Shown: one piece after another, positions 12,932 to 26,132 of the stretch | Position numbering within the stretch: the stretch's first letter is position 1 | How the letters are laid out: the number at the start of each line of letters is the position of its first letter | Assembly: GCA_002105175.1 (NCBI GenBank) | Contig: MCGE01000002.1 | Coordinates: forward strand, 1-64,000 | DNA length: 64,000 nucleotides | Direction: 5' to 3' | Source of the DNA: Absidia repens | Taxonomy: Eukaryota; Mucoromycota; Mucoromycetes; Mucorales; Cunninghamellaceae | Notes under the pieces: generated by a model | What the model saw: only the letters and a program-made list of their open reading frames with translations | Told to the model about the DNA's origin: nothing | Databases searched by the model: none | Translations under genes and position numbers: made by a program

Positions 12932-14161
12932 ATGAAGGTTGGGAATCTCGCTGTATTTGACTTTGACTGGTAAAAAGATAAAAGAAATGAGGTACATAAT
13001 GATATTATAGTCTATTAACAAAATATACATCGTGGGGTGGGGGGTTATGTAGGTCTTTGATTGAACAAGATAGTGACCAATGGACTATTGCCAAATTATC
13101 CGAAGATGTATTGCAAAAGTACATGGGTAAAAGAAAGGAAGTTCAGTGGACTGATTTGGTGTAAGTGAATCAAGAGCAAAAGGGAATAGAGAGCGAGGCA
13201 GGTGTGGGGAGGAGAGGTTGAATAGCGGTTATTGATTGAACCAACACTTTCATCCTTATGATGATGTGATATAGGGATCAGGCAATATGCGAACTTCAGG
13301 ACAATGGTATAACTTTGAAACAGTTTGAGCAAGTGCTTGGAACAATCCCTTTTGTAAGTATTTTGTTGCTACCCTGATACCCGTTGAAAAAAGCTGACTG
13401 GGTACATATCTTGATATATATATATTAACCTCTGCTTTTTTTTAACATTTAAGACTCCAGTTATGATAGCAACTCTACGAGCATTGAAGGAACATGGGAC
13501 TAGAATATTGATTCTCTCAGACGCCAATACATTTTATATTGAAACCATTTTGAAGGTAGATATTTACACTGACTCTATTACATGTTGCTTATTTATTTTA
13601 TTTGGAATTAGGCCTATGATGTCCATGATCTGATAGATGACGTTATTACCAACCCTGCCTACTTTGATGAGAAGAATCGACTTCGCGTTAACCGCCGTAT
13701 CCTTGCTTCCTCTCCTCCTCATCAATGTCCTCGAACATGTGCCGTAAATATTTGTAAAGGTAACGAAGAAAAAGACAACACAAATACGATTAGGGTTCAA
13801 ACTTTGTTGTTGTTTGATATGACTATATGGTTTGTTTGTTTTTATAGGCCAAGAATTGGATACTTATATCAAGGCACATGGACCATTTGAAAAGGTCATG
13901 TATGTTGGTGATGGCAAGGTAAAATAAAATAAAAAAAAAGATGGGCTGTCCATTTTGCTGTATTTACTTTTTTTTTTAATATAGAATGATTATTGCCCTG
14001 GTTTATACCTTCGGGAAGGCGATCGAATGTTCGTTCGCTCTGGGAAAGCTTTGGCTAGATATCTTGAAGATCAGCAAGTGGTGGCTGCCATTAAAGCAAA
14101 AATCACCTATTGGGACTCTTCGAATGTTGTTGCAATGGCTGTAGATTCTGAATTGTTATAG
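12932..14161 (+). CDS. PHOSPHO1/2-type HAD phosphatase
   Basis: Seven exons (12932-12969, 13053-13160, 13275-13353, 13454-13555, 13612-13759, 13848-13918, 13985-14161) join in phase to 240 aa. HAD motifs: I, VFDFDWSLIEQDSDQW with nucleophile Asp10; II, LILSDANTFYIE; IV, YVGDGKNDYCPG. The Cys cluster HQCPRTCAVNIC matches the HxxC..C..N.C segment of the PHOSPHO family. Family members hydrolyse phosphocholine, phosphoethanolamine or pyridoxal phosphate in the cytosol using Mg2+. The usual DxDxT is DxDxS here, a conservative change. Intron 3 has a TTTAAG acceptor. Substrate is not decidable from sequence. It converges on DGAT2 over about 430 bp. Confidence 0.92.
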
Positions 14162-14590
14162 ATCAACCCTTCCCCTTTCCTCTAGAATTAGATTTAAATT
14201 TGTATTACTTGACATTTATTTTTTGCACCATAAAGATTACTATGTTGATTGACTTTGTTCACTAATCAAATTGCTGGATACAATTTTTGTTTTCTGTGTA
14301 AAATGTTTTTGATTCGCATTACTATACTGATCCCCAATCTTCACGTCCCTTATTTTCTCATCATACACGCATATAATCGATTCATCTACACATACTGCAA
14401 GAGTACACCCTTTATTTATTTATTTATTTTTGCCAAACTATACAATAAAATCAAGCATTTATTATAAAAATGATCTGATCAATATTCCAATGCGAAAAAA
14501 CCAAAAATCAACTGTTTTATTTTCAACATATAAAACTACAATCATTAATATCTACGGGTACTAAAACACTACATCCTATTATGTACTAAA
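14162..14590. other. Convergent 3' spacer, phosphatase/DGAT2
   Basis: AT-rich, with AATAAAA at about 14442 for the plus-strand gene and reversed signals near 14515-14525 for DGAT2. A short TTTATTTATT tandem lies at about 14411-14430. No gene. Confidence 0.6.
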
Positions 14591-16179
14591 CTAAACAAAG
14601 GCCAATTCACGAATACGGTTTGGTGCAAAATCATCCTTGTATTTGTCCCATAGTGCTTGCACGCCATTCATATACTGAGCATGCAATTCTTGGACCACTT
14701 GATCTTTCATGTCGTCGGATACATTGGAAGGTGGCTCAATAGGAGTACCAACTAGATAAATAAAAAAAAAACATCCCCCTCATTTTTATCAGCCTATCCC
14801 CGTCCTCCACCTTCATCTTCATCAACAATAACAACAATAACGAACTTACAAACAACATTCATAGGTTTTCGATGTGGCATCAGACCAATATCATCTAATC
14901 ATATTCCACACACACACACACACCCAAAAAAAAAAAAAAAAGGATCAGTGAACGCAGTAAAAACTCTTTTATGTTTTTTTTTTTTTTCTAAGCTGCTTAC
15001 AATTGAAGATCCCTCGACCATGGAACAGAGGCATGGTGAAGCCCAAGATCGCTTGCATTTTTTTCTGTAGTCCCCATACCCAAGTGCCTTGTTCACTTTT
15101 GACTTGATCATAGATATCGTTTTCCCCGAACGACAAGACAGGCACCAAGCAGGCGCCTGTTTCCACGGCGATCTTGACAAACCCAAAGCGTTTGGAAAGC
15201 GTCAAATCCACCACCCCTGGATACGCCTGAAGCGATTCCGTGGCACCACCAACCACAATCGCAATCGATCTGCCCGGAGGTCCTTGGGTCAATACATATT
15301 TGCATGATCGCCGAGACACCGAACAGATGCCTAAGGAGAGCAAATAATCACGATGAAATGGCATCTTAAAATTCGAATGTAACGTCATCAAACTAGTGTC
15401 AATGCCCGGAAACTGCGCACTGAACCCATTGCCTTCCGTCGCAAACGTGATGACTGCCCCATACGCTAAAATCCCATGAGGATGATACCTATTTAATACG
15501 TATATATTTATATATGACCGGTGGAGTGAGTATACATCTAACAAAAAAAAAAAAAAAGTAGATTGTGTTTTTTCGTTACCCGAAAAGATAATGTTTGCTT
15601 GGATCCAAATCAGCTTCCTGCAACAAAAAAAAAAAAAAAAAAAAAAAAGAGAGAGAGAGAGGTTGGTGTTGTTGTTGTTGTTGAGTCGTCCCTGCTGTTT
15701 TACACACACACACACATACACACACAGATTTTATATATTTTTTTTACCTTGATGATATTGACGGGGAAATAAGCAGCAAAATAATCCCAAAACTTGAGTC
15801 GTCGTACCCAATCTAATCGCCGACCACCACGTTCCGGCGCTTGGTCTTTCCACATCCAGATAGTGTAAGCAATCAACAGGGGCCAAAGAAAGGGTAAGGT
15901 CCAAAGAAAGATAAACAAGCCAATCACCAGTGATGGTTCGATACCATAGACAAGCGTTGCCAAGGTTTGCAACCGTCGTTCAAGAGGCACATGGAGAGGC
16001 GCCATCCGGATAAATGGAGCCGTGGTTGTTGTTGAAGTGGACTGCTGGTCTAGACTTGGAGGTTTCATTGAAGACACTGGAGGAGGCGTTGATGGTGTAG
16101 ACGGTGGTGGGGTTGTATTTTTATAGGTATCCATAGGTGATGAAGAGGTATCTGTTGTCTCTTTTGCTACTTCTGACAT
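14591..16179 (-). CDS. Diacylglycerol O-acyltransferase type 2 (DGAT2)
   Basis: Five exons (15748-16179, 15580-15617, 15001-15488, 14850-14894, 14591-14751) join in phase to 387 aa. A Ser/Thr/Pro-rich cytosolic N-terminus (1-75) precedes a hydrophobic hairpin (about 82-118). Next come HYLFGYHPHG with the invariant YHPHG (158-162), the FKMPFHRDYLLSLG region, GGATESLQAYPG, RFGFVKIAVETGACLVPVLSFGE, and MPHRKPMNVVFGTPIEPP. DGAT2 transfers acyl-CoA to diacylglycerol, the last step of triacylglycerol synthesis, in the ER and at lipid droplets. The set of motifs separates it from monoacylglycerol and wax synthases only weakly, but length and order fit fungal DGAT2. NIPA lies just upstream on the same strand, and GLTP just beyond. 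Confidence 0.94.
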
Positions 16180-16736
16180 TTTTTTTTAATAGCAACAGAA
16201 AAAGCTGAAAAGAAACAAACAGCGCCGTTTGAATTTGTCAGATTTTATATTATATTTGGGGTTGAAGACCAAAAAAAAAAAAAAAACCTTAAATGCCCGC
16301 ACAGTCGTAATAATACTAGATGGAATTGCAATGACAGGCTGAGCATGGATATATAAGATTTTTTCAATGGTACCACCTTGTTGTTGTTTTGGGAGGGCGT
16401 AGAGTGATGAGCTTATATATAATAAAAAGGCACTAAAAGGAAAAAAAAAAAAAAAAAAAAAAAAAAGACATCAACAGCAATGATATGATAAAAATAAAAA
16501 TAAACCCATTCAGACAGCATTAACATAGATAATGATAACTGAAAAAATATAAAAATGAGAAGCATAGTTTATTTGTAAATGTAAAAAATTAAATAAGGGG
16601 AGCGATTGGAATTATAGGGGAGATAGTAATCTATGTCAATGAGATAAAGAAGAAAAAAAGAAATATACACAATAAGGGGAGAAGGAGAATGAGGAGGAGG
16701 AGGAGCAGAAGGGATATAAAACTACAAGTTGTACGT
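16180..16736. promoter_or_regulatory. DGAT2 promoter and NIPA 3' spacer
   Basis: 557 bp between the DGAT2 start and the NIPA stop, both on the minus strand. It includes poly-A runs at 16271-16287 and 16441-16466, and reversed AATAAA-like strings. No frame and no clear core-promoter motif beyond A/T tracts. Confidence 0.5.
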
Positions 16737-18556
16737 CTACCGACCAGATGGATGATGGGTTTTCTTGGATAGAAGGTGGGTTTTTTCTGTAGGTGTCATG
16801 GTGGTTGGTGCTGTTTTCGTTGTTGTATGACTTGACCCCCCTTGTTCTTCATCATTGCTATCGATACTGTTGTCATTGTCATCTAATTGAGGGATGGCTG
16901 CATAATAAGACGTAGGTGTCGGTTGCTGGTCCTGGAATTCTTGTTGAACCACCGTTTCCTCTTGCACTTGGGCACCATGATGACCCCAGCTCGTTGCCCT
17001 CCACGATAATAAAAGCACCCCAGAGATAGTAATCGTTACACCAAGCATGACGAGAAGGAGCTGCCACCAAAAGAGTCGGTTCCATTGATTGTAATAAACA
17101 AGACCATTGAAGAGACAAGAAACATTAAACGCACAAGACGACAATGGAATCAAAATCACCGTATCGCATAACCGAAGACCCTTATTCAAATAATAGAGCT
17201 ATTTAAGTAACAAAAAAAAAAAAAAAACCATGCAGTCAATATTAGTACCAGAATATCATAGAAGAAAAATGAAACAATGATCAAGTCATGTGGACGTAAT
17301 TTTTTGGAAGAAGAAAAAACTAACCTGAAGAATAGCCGTAACGACCATCATAATCAAAAGAATCCAAGTAAGGGCATATTGCAGTTGATTCATTTTGAAC
17401 ACCACCGTCAAAATAATCAATTCAATCCCACTTTTGGCAAATAACATACTTTGGCTACTGATATTCCCAGCAATGACACCGAAACTATATATAATAATAT
17501 AAAGTACACAAGTCAAGTCAGAAAAAAAAAAAAAAAAAAAGACATAGGTCATCTTGCAGATCATGCTTACCTGATACCAATACACATCTTGAAATCAGCA
17601 GGATTGATCCATTGACCCAACCACTTGCCACTTTCTTGAAAACCTGATTTTTCAATCCGATTGAAAATGGCTTCCGCATAATGACTGAGTAAAACGGTAG
17701 TAACGATAAAGGTTTCCAATACACTAAAGTAAGCGATAAAGGCCGGTCGTTTATATAATCGAATCAAATCGTCAATGTCATGATCAGGTTCAGGAATCAC
17801 ACCAAAGAGACCAACCAATAAAGCACCAACAACAATAAGCAAAGTACCTAAAAAGAGAGAGTCGATGATAAAATGATATTAAAAATCCCATTCCACGTTG
17901 TTGTTTTTTCTGACCCTCTTTTGACAATTGGATGATGTTTTTTTGTTCAAACGATGATTCTCTTCCATAGTAGAGATAATAATGATAATAATAATACCCA
18001 CCCATCCCCCCCATCCCCTTCCTTCTCCTCCTTTTTTTTTTTTTCTTCGTTTCCTTTCAGCCAAAAGAAAAGCTCCTATTTTTATTTTTTTTATTTTTTA
18101 TTTTTTACCTATAATACTTCGTTTTGAGAAAGGATCACCTAGTACAATCCGGGCAGCAATAGCATTAAATACGAGACCCATAGCACCAATAGGAGCCAAG
18201 ATAACAATTGGTAAATAGCCAATGGAAAACACCGAGCCAATGATGTTCGCCGCCAAGTACGTAGCAAACCCAGCTACCCACATGGGCCGCTTCACAGAAG
18301 GTTTCCGTAGCTCCACCGGATAAACTTGGTCATTCAGAATATGCGATTTGCGTTGGAACGCCATGGCAAACGATTGAATAAGATTGGTGCAAAACGATAC
18401 CCCAATACCGATCCAGAATTCTTTGCCGTACCCTGTTTGGTCATCACCTGCACTGATCGTATAGATGCCACTGGTGGAGCTGATGCTGGAGGTGCTGTTG
18501 TTAATCGTATTGCTGAACAGGCCATGATCAAATGATAGGACTGGAGAAAAAGACAT
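16737..18556 (-). CDS. NIPA-family magnesium transporter
   Basis: Four exons (18109-18556, 17571-17847, 17325-17484, 16737-17198) join in phase to 448 aa. About nine hydrophobic segments follow a lumenal or extracellular Ser/Thr-rich N-terminus. Family strings: GIGVSFCTNLIQSFAMAFQRKSH, LAPIGAMGLVFNAIAARIVLGDPF, GVIAGNISSQSMLFAKSGIEL, and LYYLNKGLRLCDTVILIPL. NIPA (DUF803) proteins belong to the drug/metabolite transporter superfamily and move Mg2+ across plasma or endosomal membranes. The C-terminal tail of about 90 residues is Gln/Asp/Ser/Thr-rich and cytosolic, with a KTHLLSKK dileucine-like signal near the end. It is divergent from GLTP over 641 bp. Confidence 0.92.
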
Positions 18557-19197
18557 GATAAAAATATAAAAAAAAATTCGACTGATTTCTTTATATATAT
18601 ATATATATATATGTCCAAAGGAAGTGGTAGATAACGAAGGAAAAAGTGGTATTATGTATGTATGTATATATATATTTATATATATGATAAAAGACTACAA
18701 AAGTAAATAATGTGGTGAGGGTGAGGGTCGTCAAGTCTAATATAGATATATAGATATATATACAATAAAAAAAATTGAAAAAAAAGGGAAGAAAAAGAAA
18801 AAGGAAAGAGAGACAAAAAAGAAGAAGGAATGAAAGACCGACGGCACAGCTTTTTATAAATTAAAACGAGGAAATTTTTTTTTTTTTTGCAACTAAAACA
18901 AAAGGGTAATATTATGTGGGTTCGTTGGTGGACTTCCCACGTGACATTCTCCATTTCATTTATCCGTTTGATTGACTGGTACCCTTTTAGTAGTACTGGG
19001 TAATAATACCCTTCCCTTAATATTTTTTTTTAGGGAGAAATGGCTCTCTTTAATGGGTGTGGTTGGTCTCAATTGTTCCGAATTTAGAAATTCGAAAGTA
19101 ATTGATAGTCCGCCCACCCATCGGTTTTTTTTTTTGGGCTGGTGCTTGACAAGCTTTTTTCTTCTTCTTTTTCATCCCACTTTTTTTTTTGGTTACC
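18557..19197. promoter_or_regulatory. Shared divergent promoter NIPA/GLTP with CACGTGAC E-box
   Basis: Both start codons face outward. A CACGTGAC E-box (18938-18945) lies about 255 bp from the GLTP start and 382 bp from the NIPA start; such sites are bound by bHLH factors (Pho4, Cbf1 or SREBP type). The NIPA side is AT-rich, with (TA)n at 18594-18611 and 18660-18685. A poly-T tract lies directly upstream of the GLTP ATG. Confidence 0.55.
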
Positions 19198-20106
19198 ATG
19201 GCTTCTACTACCTACTTTCATACAGTCTCTCGCTCTTATACCGATGTCGAAACCTCCAAGGGGGTAGATACTGATCAATTCCTTGAAGCCACGGAAGGTG
19301 TGGTGAAATTGTTTGGTAAGGGTTTTATTTCTGTTTCTCATCTCGTGTCTTTTTTTTGGGGGGGCGTGGCCGTTACTGATCCCAATATTTTTTTTGTCAT
19401 GAATAGATTCTCTTGGCTCAAGTGCGTTTACCGTTGTTCAAAACGATATGAATGGGAACATCAAGGTAAAAGGGAGAGAGACTATTAATGTCGAGTGTGA
19501 AAGTAGGTGGGGGCGACCTAGTGATGTTGTTGGGATGAACGATCCTCATAATTATTACTATTATTTTGGAATATAGAAAATCCGAACTCGTTACTTATCG
19601 AATCCTACAGCCAATGATACCTTGGAAAATCTTGTGGCCAACGAAGCCAATGAAAAGAAACGTGTTGCTACAGAAGGTTTATTATGGTTGATTCGTGGAT
19701 TGGATTTTACTGCTCAAGCTTTACGTCGCAGTCTTTCTGATCAAGCCGAAGAATTGACCGTCTCCTTTACCAAATCATATGAAGCAACATTGAAGAAGTT
19801 CCATGGGTATCTTGTACGCCCTGTCTTTAGTGTAAGTGTTTTGGGAGAGGAGGGGATCCCAAAGTGGGAATGGTGATGCTGCTGCTGCTACAATCATAGT
19901 CACTCATTATTTTTATTTTTATTTTATTTTTTCCTTAGTTGGCTATGAAGGCATGCCCTTACCGAAAGGACTTTTATGCAAAGATCAACGTACAAAATGA
20001 GGAAGATAAGACTGTCATGTCTGGTTGGTTGGCTGCCTTGGAAGCCATCATTGCTACCATTCAAGCTGTCTTTGTGGCTCACCCTGAATACATCAAAGGC
20101 ATGTAA
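19198..20106 (+). CDS. Glycolipid transfer protein (GLTP fold)
   Basis: Four exons (19198-19315, 19407-19465, 19577-19831, 19939-20106) join in phase to 199 aa, essentially a single GLTP domain. The glycolipid head-group site is intact: FTVVQNDMNGNIKKI supplies Asp53 and Asn57, LLWLIRGL supplies the stacking Trp96 (same number as human GLTP), and LKKFHGYLVRPVFSLAMKACPYR supplies the conserved His135. GLTP shuttles glycosphingolipids such as glucosylceramide between membranes from the cytosol. No FFAT-like sequence was noticed at the N-terminus. The donor of intron 3 is AGT|GTAAGT. It shares its promoter region with NIPA. Confidence 0.93.
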
Positions 20107-21157
20107 ATCCTTGAACGCACAACCCCCTTTTAGCATATAATTATTATCTTGTTGTCTCTCGCACTTATATAATAAACAAAAAAAATACCTTACACATTTT
20201 ATCTATTATCATTTTTTTATGCCTCTCCTCCCTCCCCTTCTTGCTTATTGGTGCTACACTGTAGAATAGAAACATCCACATTTATTTATACTATAAATAG
20301 CTTTTACTATATATCGGTTTGGAACTCATCACAAACCCACTAGCGTAGAATAATAGAGTTGATTTAACTGCTTTTGATATTTATTGAATAAAAACAAAAA
20401 AAAAAATATTACATATATTAACCAAATTTAAAAACAAAATGGGATGGGTTACAGGGTGAAAAAAAGGGGAGAACATGACAGTTTTCTTTTTCTTTTTTTT
20501 TTTTTTTTTTTGGTCAGGGCACCCATATCATAAAAAAGGTAAAACTCGTTTCTATATGAGAATGATGATGATGATGATTGCCCGATTCCAACATCGTCAT
20601 CATCGACCGTCTGATAGGTGGGCCGAAACCCCGCTCTTGGACTGATCGACTTGGCGCAGAAAAGATGGGACCATGCAAGGAGTGAATGCCAAAAAAAATA
20701 AAGGGGGGGATGGGGTTGCTATGTAAAAATTGAATAATGGATAAGCTACCAGCATGAACTTGACGTGTGGGGCATGTGTTGGGGAGTATATTCTCAGGCT
20801 TTTTAATAAAATATGAAGGATTAAAAATCTGTCATATTGAAAACTAAAAATAAAAAATAATAAAAAAAAAGCAAAGAGAGACATACACAATACAATATTC
20901 GATACTATACACACATAAAGATCTATCAATATAAAGAGGTAATAAAAATATGATATTTATTCTTTGGTAAATAAAGAGGTGGGGGTGATCTTGATTCATA
21001 CACACGTACAAAAAAAAAGATGTCAAAGTCAGGCATAGATAAAGAGGGAATAAAGAGACATTGGGATTTTATTGATAGATGAAACATAAAGCGAAAGAAA
21101 GAGTACATAGAAAAAAAAAAGAAAAAACTATATCTAAAAGATCTAACAGTCTATCCT
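20107..21157. other. Convergent 3' spacer, GLTP/myosin-I
   Basis: AT-rich, about 1 kb. It holds AATAAA strings for GLTP (about 20171 and 20385), poly-T runs (20488-20510) and a purine-rich stretch (20840-21120). Short frames at 20600-21108 are Phe/Ile-rich products of AT bias. No gene seen. Confidence 0.55.
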
Positions 21158-24100
21158 TCATTTCCATTCATCATCATCATCGTCGTCATCATCAGCATGG
21201 GCTTGAGTTCTTCTTGCGCGTATCTAGATGACATTGAAAGGGCAGACTTAGTTTCGAAATGATCACAGCCTTTTTTATTTTTCTATACTTACAGCGTCTG
21301 CCAGGGAGGTGGCTTGCGAGTTGACAGCAGGAGGCGAAATGCCAGGCCCTCCTCCAGGGCGAGATGGGATTTGAGGTTTGGTAGGAATCGATGGTTTGGG
21401 AGAGATAAAGGGTCGACCGCCGCCATCGCCACTGTTCCGTGGCGCCGACGCCGTTTGTGTTTTCCAGGCAGGGACACCGGTGCTGTTCGCTGTGGGTGGA
21501 GGTCGTCGAGCTGGTGCAGGTGGTGGTGGCGGTGCGGATCTTGATGCAGGTGGTGGTGTGTATTCTTCTAGATAATTACTTGGCACCCAGCCTTCTTTTC
21601 CTTGGTACTGTGCTAGCCACCAACCTAACAAAAAAAAAAAATCAAATGAATGGGTTGCCTTTTTTTAGGGGGAGAGAAGCGAAGGACTTACCATTTTCAT
21701 CCTTTTCCACAATGCCAAGGATATCTCCTTTCTGGAAAGTGACTTCACCCTCTTCAGCTGACTGGAATGGATAGATGGCCTTGTATTGAGGGAGAGCTGG
21801 TTTGGCAGGAGGTGGAGGGGGTGATTTGATGCTTTGAGGAGGTGGAGGAGGAGGAGGAGCCGCACGACGTTGCTGAGATCCAGTCCCGGGCATGCCACTC
21901 AAACGATTGCCGACGTTTGTTGAAGGTGGAATAGATGGTCGTGCTGATTGAATAGAAGAGGCGCCGAGGGTAGGAGGAGCAGGTGGGGTGGGTCGACTGT
22001 TGGTAGCGGCCGGCATACCCATGGGCGGAGGGCGACTGGTGGTTGGAAGTGCAGGCGCAGGTCGGCCACCCATATTTGAAGACGGTTGATAGCTAGATCG
22101 TTGTTGATTCATAGGTGCAGGAGCAGATCTTGTTTGTTGGTTTCTTCCTCCGTTCATGGATGCTTTTGTACCGATAAGACCAGCCGATTCTATTGGTAAT
22201 TAATAGTACATCCATTAGTGACCTTTTGCTATTGCTACGTTTTTCTTTTCTTACCACTGGATGCAGGTGCACCTGAAGGCACACGGACAACATGACTTTT
22301 GTAAACATCATCACGTGGGACAGTTTCATCTTTGACAAACTTCATGGTAACGGGTTTTCCTCCTTTTTTGCTGTATTGTATTTGCTGTTCGACATTCAAT
22401 GTGATTTTGCCATTGGATTGTTGCACAAGATGAGCCGCCAATTCAGTTTTGAATATACATGAAAGAATAACATCGCCATCGGGTGAGCCGTTCACATGTA
22501 AAACGATCCAATCGTCACGGAGAGTTGATGTGCTAAGATTTTGAATAGAGCTGAAAGGGAACACTTTTTCGTCCATCATTTGTAAAGATCCGCCAGATTT
22601 TGTTGTTACAAGAATATGCACATTTTGGTTTGTCTAAATTTCAAAATAAAAAAAAATATTAGAATGACATTCTATACAGTAGTATTACTACCCCTCTGTT
22701 CTTTTTTACTTACGATAACAATAGTACGAGGACTAGGTACACTTGATCGCATAGCTCTTGGCACTAACATACTACAACGCATGCTGAAAACAACCTCTTC
22801 GTTTCCTATGCACAAAAAAAGGCGAGTGAGTTTATTTATTTTTCCCTTGCTAACCCATGATTTCCATTACCTTGTAAATTGATTGTATTTCTGATCATTC
22901 CACCAACTCCAGAGCCATTAGTGACATCCAAATAATCACCAGCAAATCGACGTTGACTAACCAAAGAAAAGCGGCGACGTTCCTTACGATGACCCAGTAA
23001 TTGATTCCCATAGTCCCGTAATTGCAAGTGCCCGATGCTGTGTTTGTTGAGTCGCCAGAATCGTTGAATCCGGGTAGCCATATTATGCCAATACTTGTCA
23101 CGAAGATCTTCCAATGCAAAGATCTAATAGATAGACAGAAAAAAAAGTCAGTACCTGTCGTTCATTTGGTCATATTATCAATCAACATTTTATTATGTCT
23201 AATTACCGTTTCAGGGCGCCTAATAAAGATCTTGGAAGTACCCATTTGCCAATCCGTTGCGGCGATGTTGTTGTGTTTCAGAATTTCTTCACATCCACTA
23301 CGGGCATCACCAGACCAAATATAATCACCAGCATACCCAGTGGTGGGGCACAAAAGGTAAAACCGTTCAACAAATTTTTCAAATGTCTATATATAAATAG
23401 TTTTTTTTAAAAAAAAATAAAAAAAAAGAATCAATACAGTATTCCTTTTGCCATGCATTCATTTTTTTTTTTTTGTCTAGTTCTTACAGTTCGATAAGCA
23501 AACCCAGCTCTTCGCACCCGAATGTTTTCACATAAACCCAGATATTGAATTTGATGGAGCACGCGTTTCTGATCATATTCTTTGGAGCTTTTACTGTCAT
23601 TTGGCTTGATGGTTCGTACATAACTAGGGTGACATTGCATCAGTTTGGTGACCAGAGCATTACACGAGGCTTTGATTTTGTCGCTTGCTGTTGGAGGGCG
23701 TTTCTTCGAGTTGGGATCGACACGTTCCGAGAAGAGGGTTTGGGAGATAAACGAGTTTCCAGAGGATGCACACAAGTCCAGTAAATCCTTCAACAGCGAA
23801 TCCTTGTTCTTGTCCGTCAATCCTTCCACATTGTACATCACATCACCAGCATAATGTCGAATCAGGAATTTGTTGCCACGAGATTCAAAATGTTGGTTGC
23901 TTGAGAGGAAGCCCAGTCGTTGAGTAAAGGAGCTATCGGCAGCAGAGGGGTCGGCATGCGCAGTGGCACAGGCATCATTCAAAGCGGCAAAAATACCAGG
24001 AGGTCGTTTTTCTTCGATCAAATCACACACTACCTTGTTGTTGAAGAATTTAATAGGTGTCCATTCAATTTGTTCCTTAACATATTCATCTTGTTCGGCC

Positions 24101-26132
24101 TTGAGCGTCAGTTCGATAAAAATTTGCTGCAGCTTTTCGTTGACGTAGTTGATGCAAAGTTGTTCAAAGCTGTTATCGTCAAAGATTTCAAATCCATAGA
24201 TATCCAACACGCCCACCACACAGTTAACTTGTCCTTGTGCTTGAAGCGACACATTCACACGAGCCACAATCCATTCAAACAATCGTTCATATAAGGCTTT
24301 CGACAAGGCGTCGCGTACGGACACGGCTTGAATCATGTTGAGAGGTACTTCGTATACGCTTCCTATCAATATCAAACCGCAAAAGAAAAAGGGAAATGTG
24401 AGCAGGAAAGGCTGAGGTTCAGAAGCTTACTTGTATTTGTTTTCTACGTACCTCTACGCCCACCGCGCTGAGTTTCCATTACACGCACAGTCAAAGCTTT
24501 GTAAAGAGCTTCTGAATCAACTTCAAGCAAATAGGCGATAAAGTTCACCACTACATGAAAAATAAAAATCATCTAGTCAATTGTCTTTTCTTTCTTTTCT
24601 TTTTCCCTCCATTTCTTTCTCACTTACCATCCATATCTGTAATAATAGCATGGCCTTCTTCGTTTTCCGAGAATACAACATTTCCTAGCCAGAGGATACT
24701 TGCCAAGGTTTGGAAGATAGTATCCTGTTCCGATTTCTGAAGTCCGATAATTCCCATAGCATTCTATATTAAAAAATAAAGTCAGTACCCTATCATCCTG
24801 ACCGATCCTCTTTGCTATTTCATCTTACCAGTGTTTCTTGATACTCTTTGACGTCATCCATTCCATCCACATTCAAGCAATTACTCTTACTTGTATACAA
24901 AAAGCTTTCAGGTCCTTGCAATCCGAATTGTTCTATTAAAAATAAAACCGGTCAGCGTCCTACCATTATTCTCTTCCTTTCTCTCACATTCCTATTTTGG
25001 AACTAATGTACCTTTGTATTCTTGAGGAGCCGCTTTTGTCAGTTGATAAAAGATATGAAAGTTTCGTTCGTTTTCAATTTGTCCAACAACACGATTCTAT
25101 TATAAAACAAAAGATCAGTACATCATTTTTTACACTGATGGTCATGCCCTCCCCATCCCCCAATTGATTTGTGTGTGTGTGTGTGTATTTTGATTATTGT
25201 TACCTTTTCTAACAAGTAATTTGTAATGATAGCACCGATAGGTTCACCTTGAGGATTGAATTGGATTTCCAAGTATTTTCCCTAATAACAAAATCAATCA
25301 ATAAGAGGGGTTCATTTGCCCACTTGTTTCTATAGCACTTACATGACGACTGGAGTTATTGTTTCGCAACGTCTTTGCACACCCAAAACTTTCCAATAAT
25401 GGATTTGTCGCCAACACCATGTCCTTTGTCTTTTGAATAGCCGAACTTTTACCACCAGAGACAGCTGCAATATACTGCATGATGCGTTTCGCTGCTTCAG
25501 TTTTCCCAGCCCCAGATTCCCCACTAATAATAATACATTGATTTTCCTTGTATCCGTTCATATGGTGATACGCCGCTTCCGCAATGGCAAAGACATGTGG
25601 TGGCATCTATTCAAGTCATCGTGAAAAAGGTCAACTATTTGTGTTTTGCTCTATGTGTGCGGGTTCTTTCTTACTTCCAACAGGTTCTTTCCTTGGTAGC
25701 TTGCAAGAATGTCTTCGCTATAGATGCCCAGATCCCGGAAAGGATTCACACTAATAAGCACGTGTCCGATATAGGTCTAAAAATTAATAAAAAAAAAAAA
25801 AAAAAAAAAAAAACGAGGTCAGTTGTATATTTTTTCCATATCATCCCTTGTTCAGATATATATGATGACTTTACATAGATGTCTGCGTTTTGCCACCTTT
25901 TCATCAAGTTGTCATTGATAGCTTCGTTCGTAATCTTGCTAAGCAGCGTCATGTCTGATACACCCACTTGTTTCTTCTTGGCACTGTCTTTCCAGTCCGC
26001 CCGAGCTGGGCGCTTTGCTGTGATGGCTTTCTTTCCAAATTTCTATCATTCATCCAACACAAAATGTTAGCCACAAGTCACCAGCATTCTTTTTTTATAT
26101 ACCACCATGGGTTTATGTATGTTTACCTTCAT
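21158..26132 (-). CDS. myo1: Class I myosin (Myo1/Myo5 type)
   Basis: Seventeen exons rebuilt in phase to 1,238 aa; exon starts at 26132, 26042, 25776, 25606, 25281, 25096, 24932, 24763, 24550, 24362, 23386, 23123, 22805, 22633, 22189, 21624 and 21223. Motor domain about 40-690: P-loop GESGAGKT (121-128), switch motifs, DIYGFEIF, and a TEDS-site Ser near 349 in GRRGSVYEVP, a PAK-kinase target in fungal myosin-I. One or two IQ motifs (ATRIQRFWR) follow, then TH1 membrane-binding tail (about 730-950), Pro-rich segments, SH3 (about 1074-1127), second Pro-rich run and acidic DDDDDDDEW end that binds Arp2/3. It drives actin assembly and membrane invagination at endocytic sites. Exon 1 is only ATGAAG. 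It faces H2A.Z. Confidence 0.96.
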
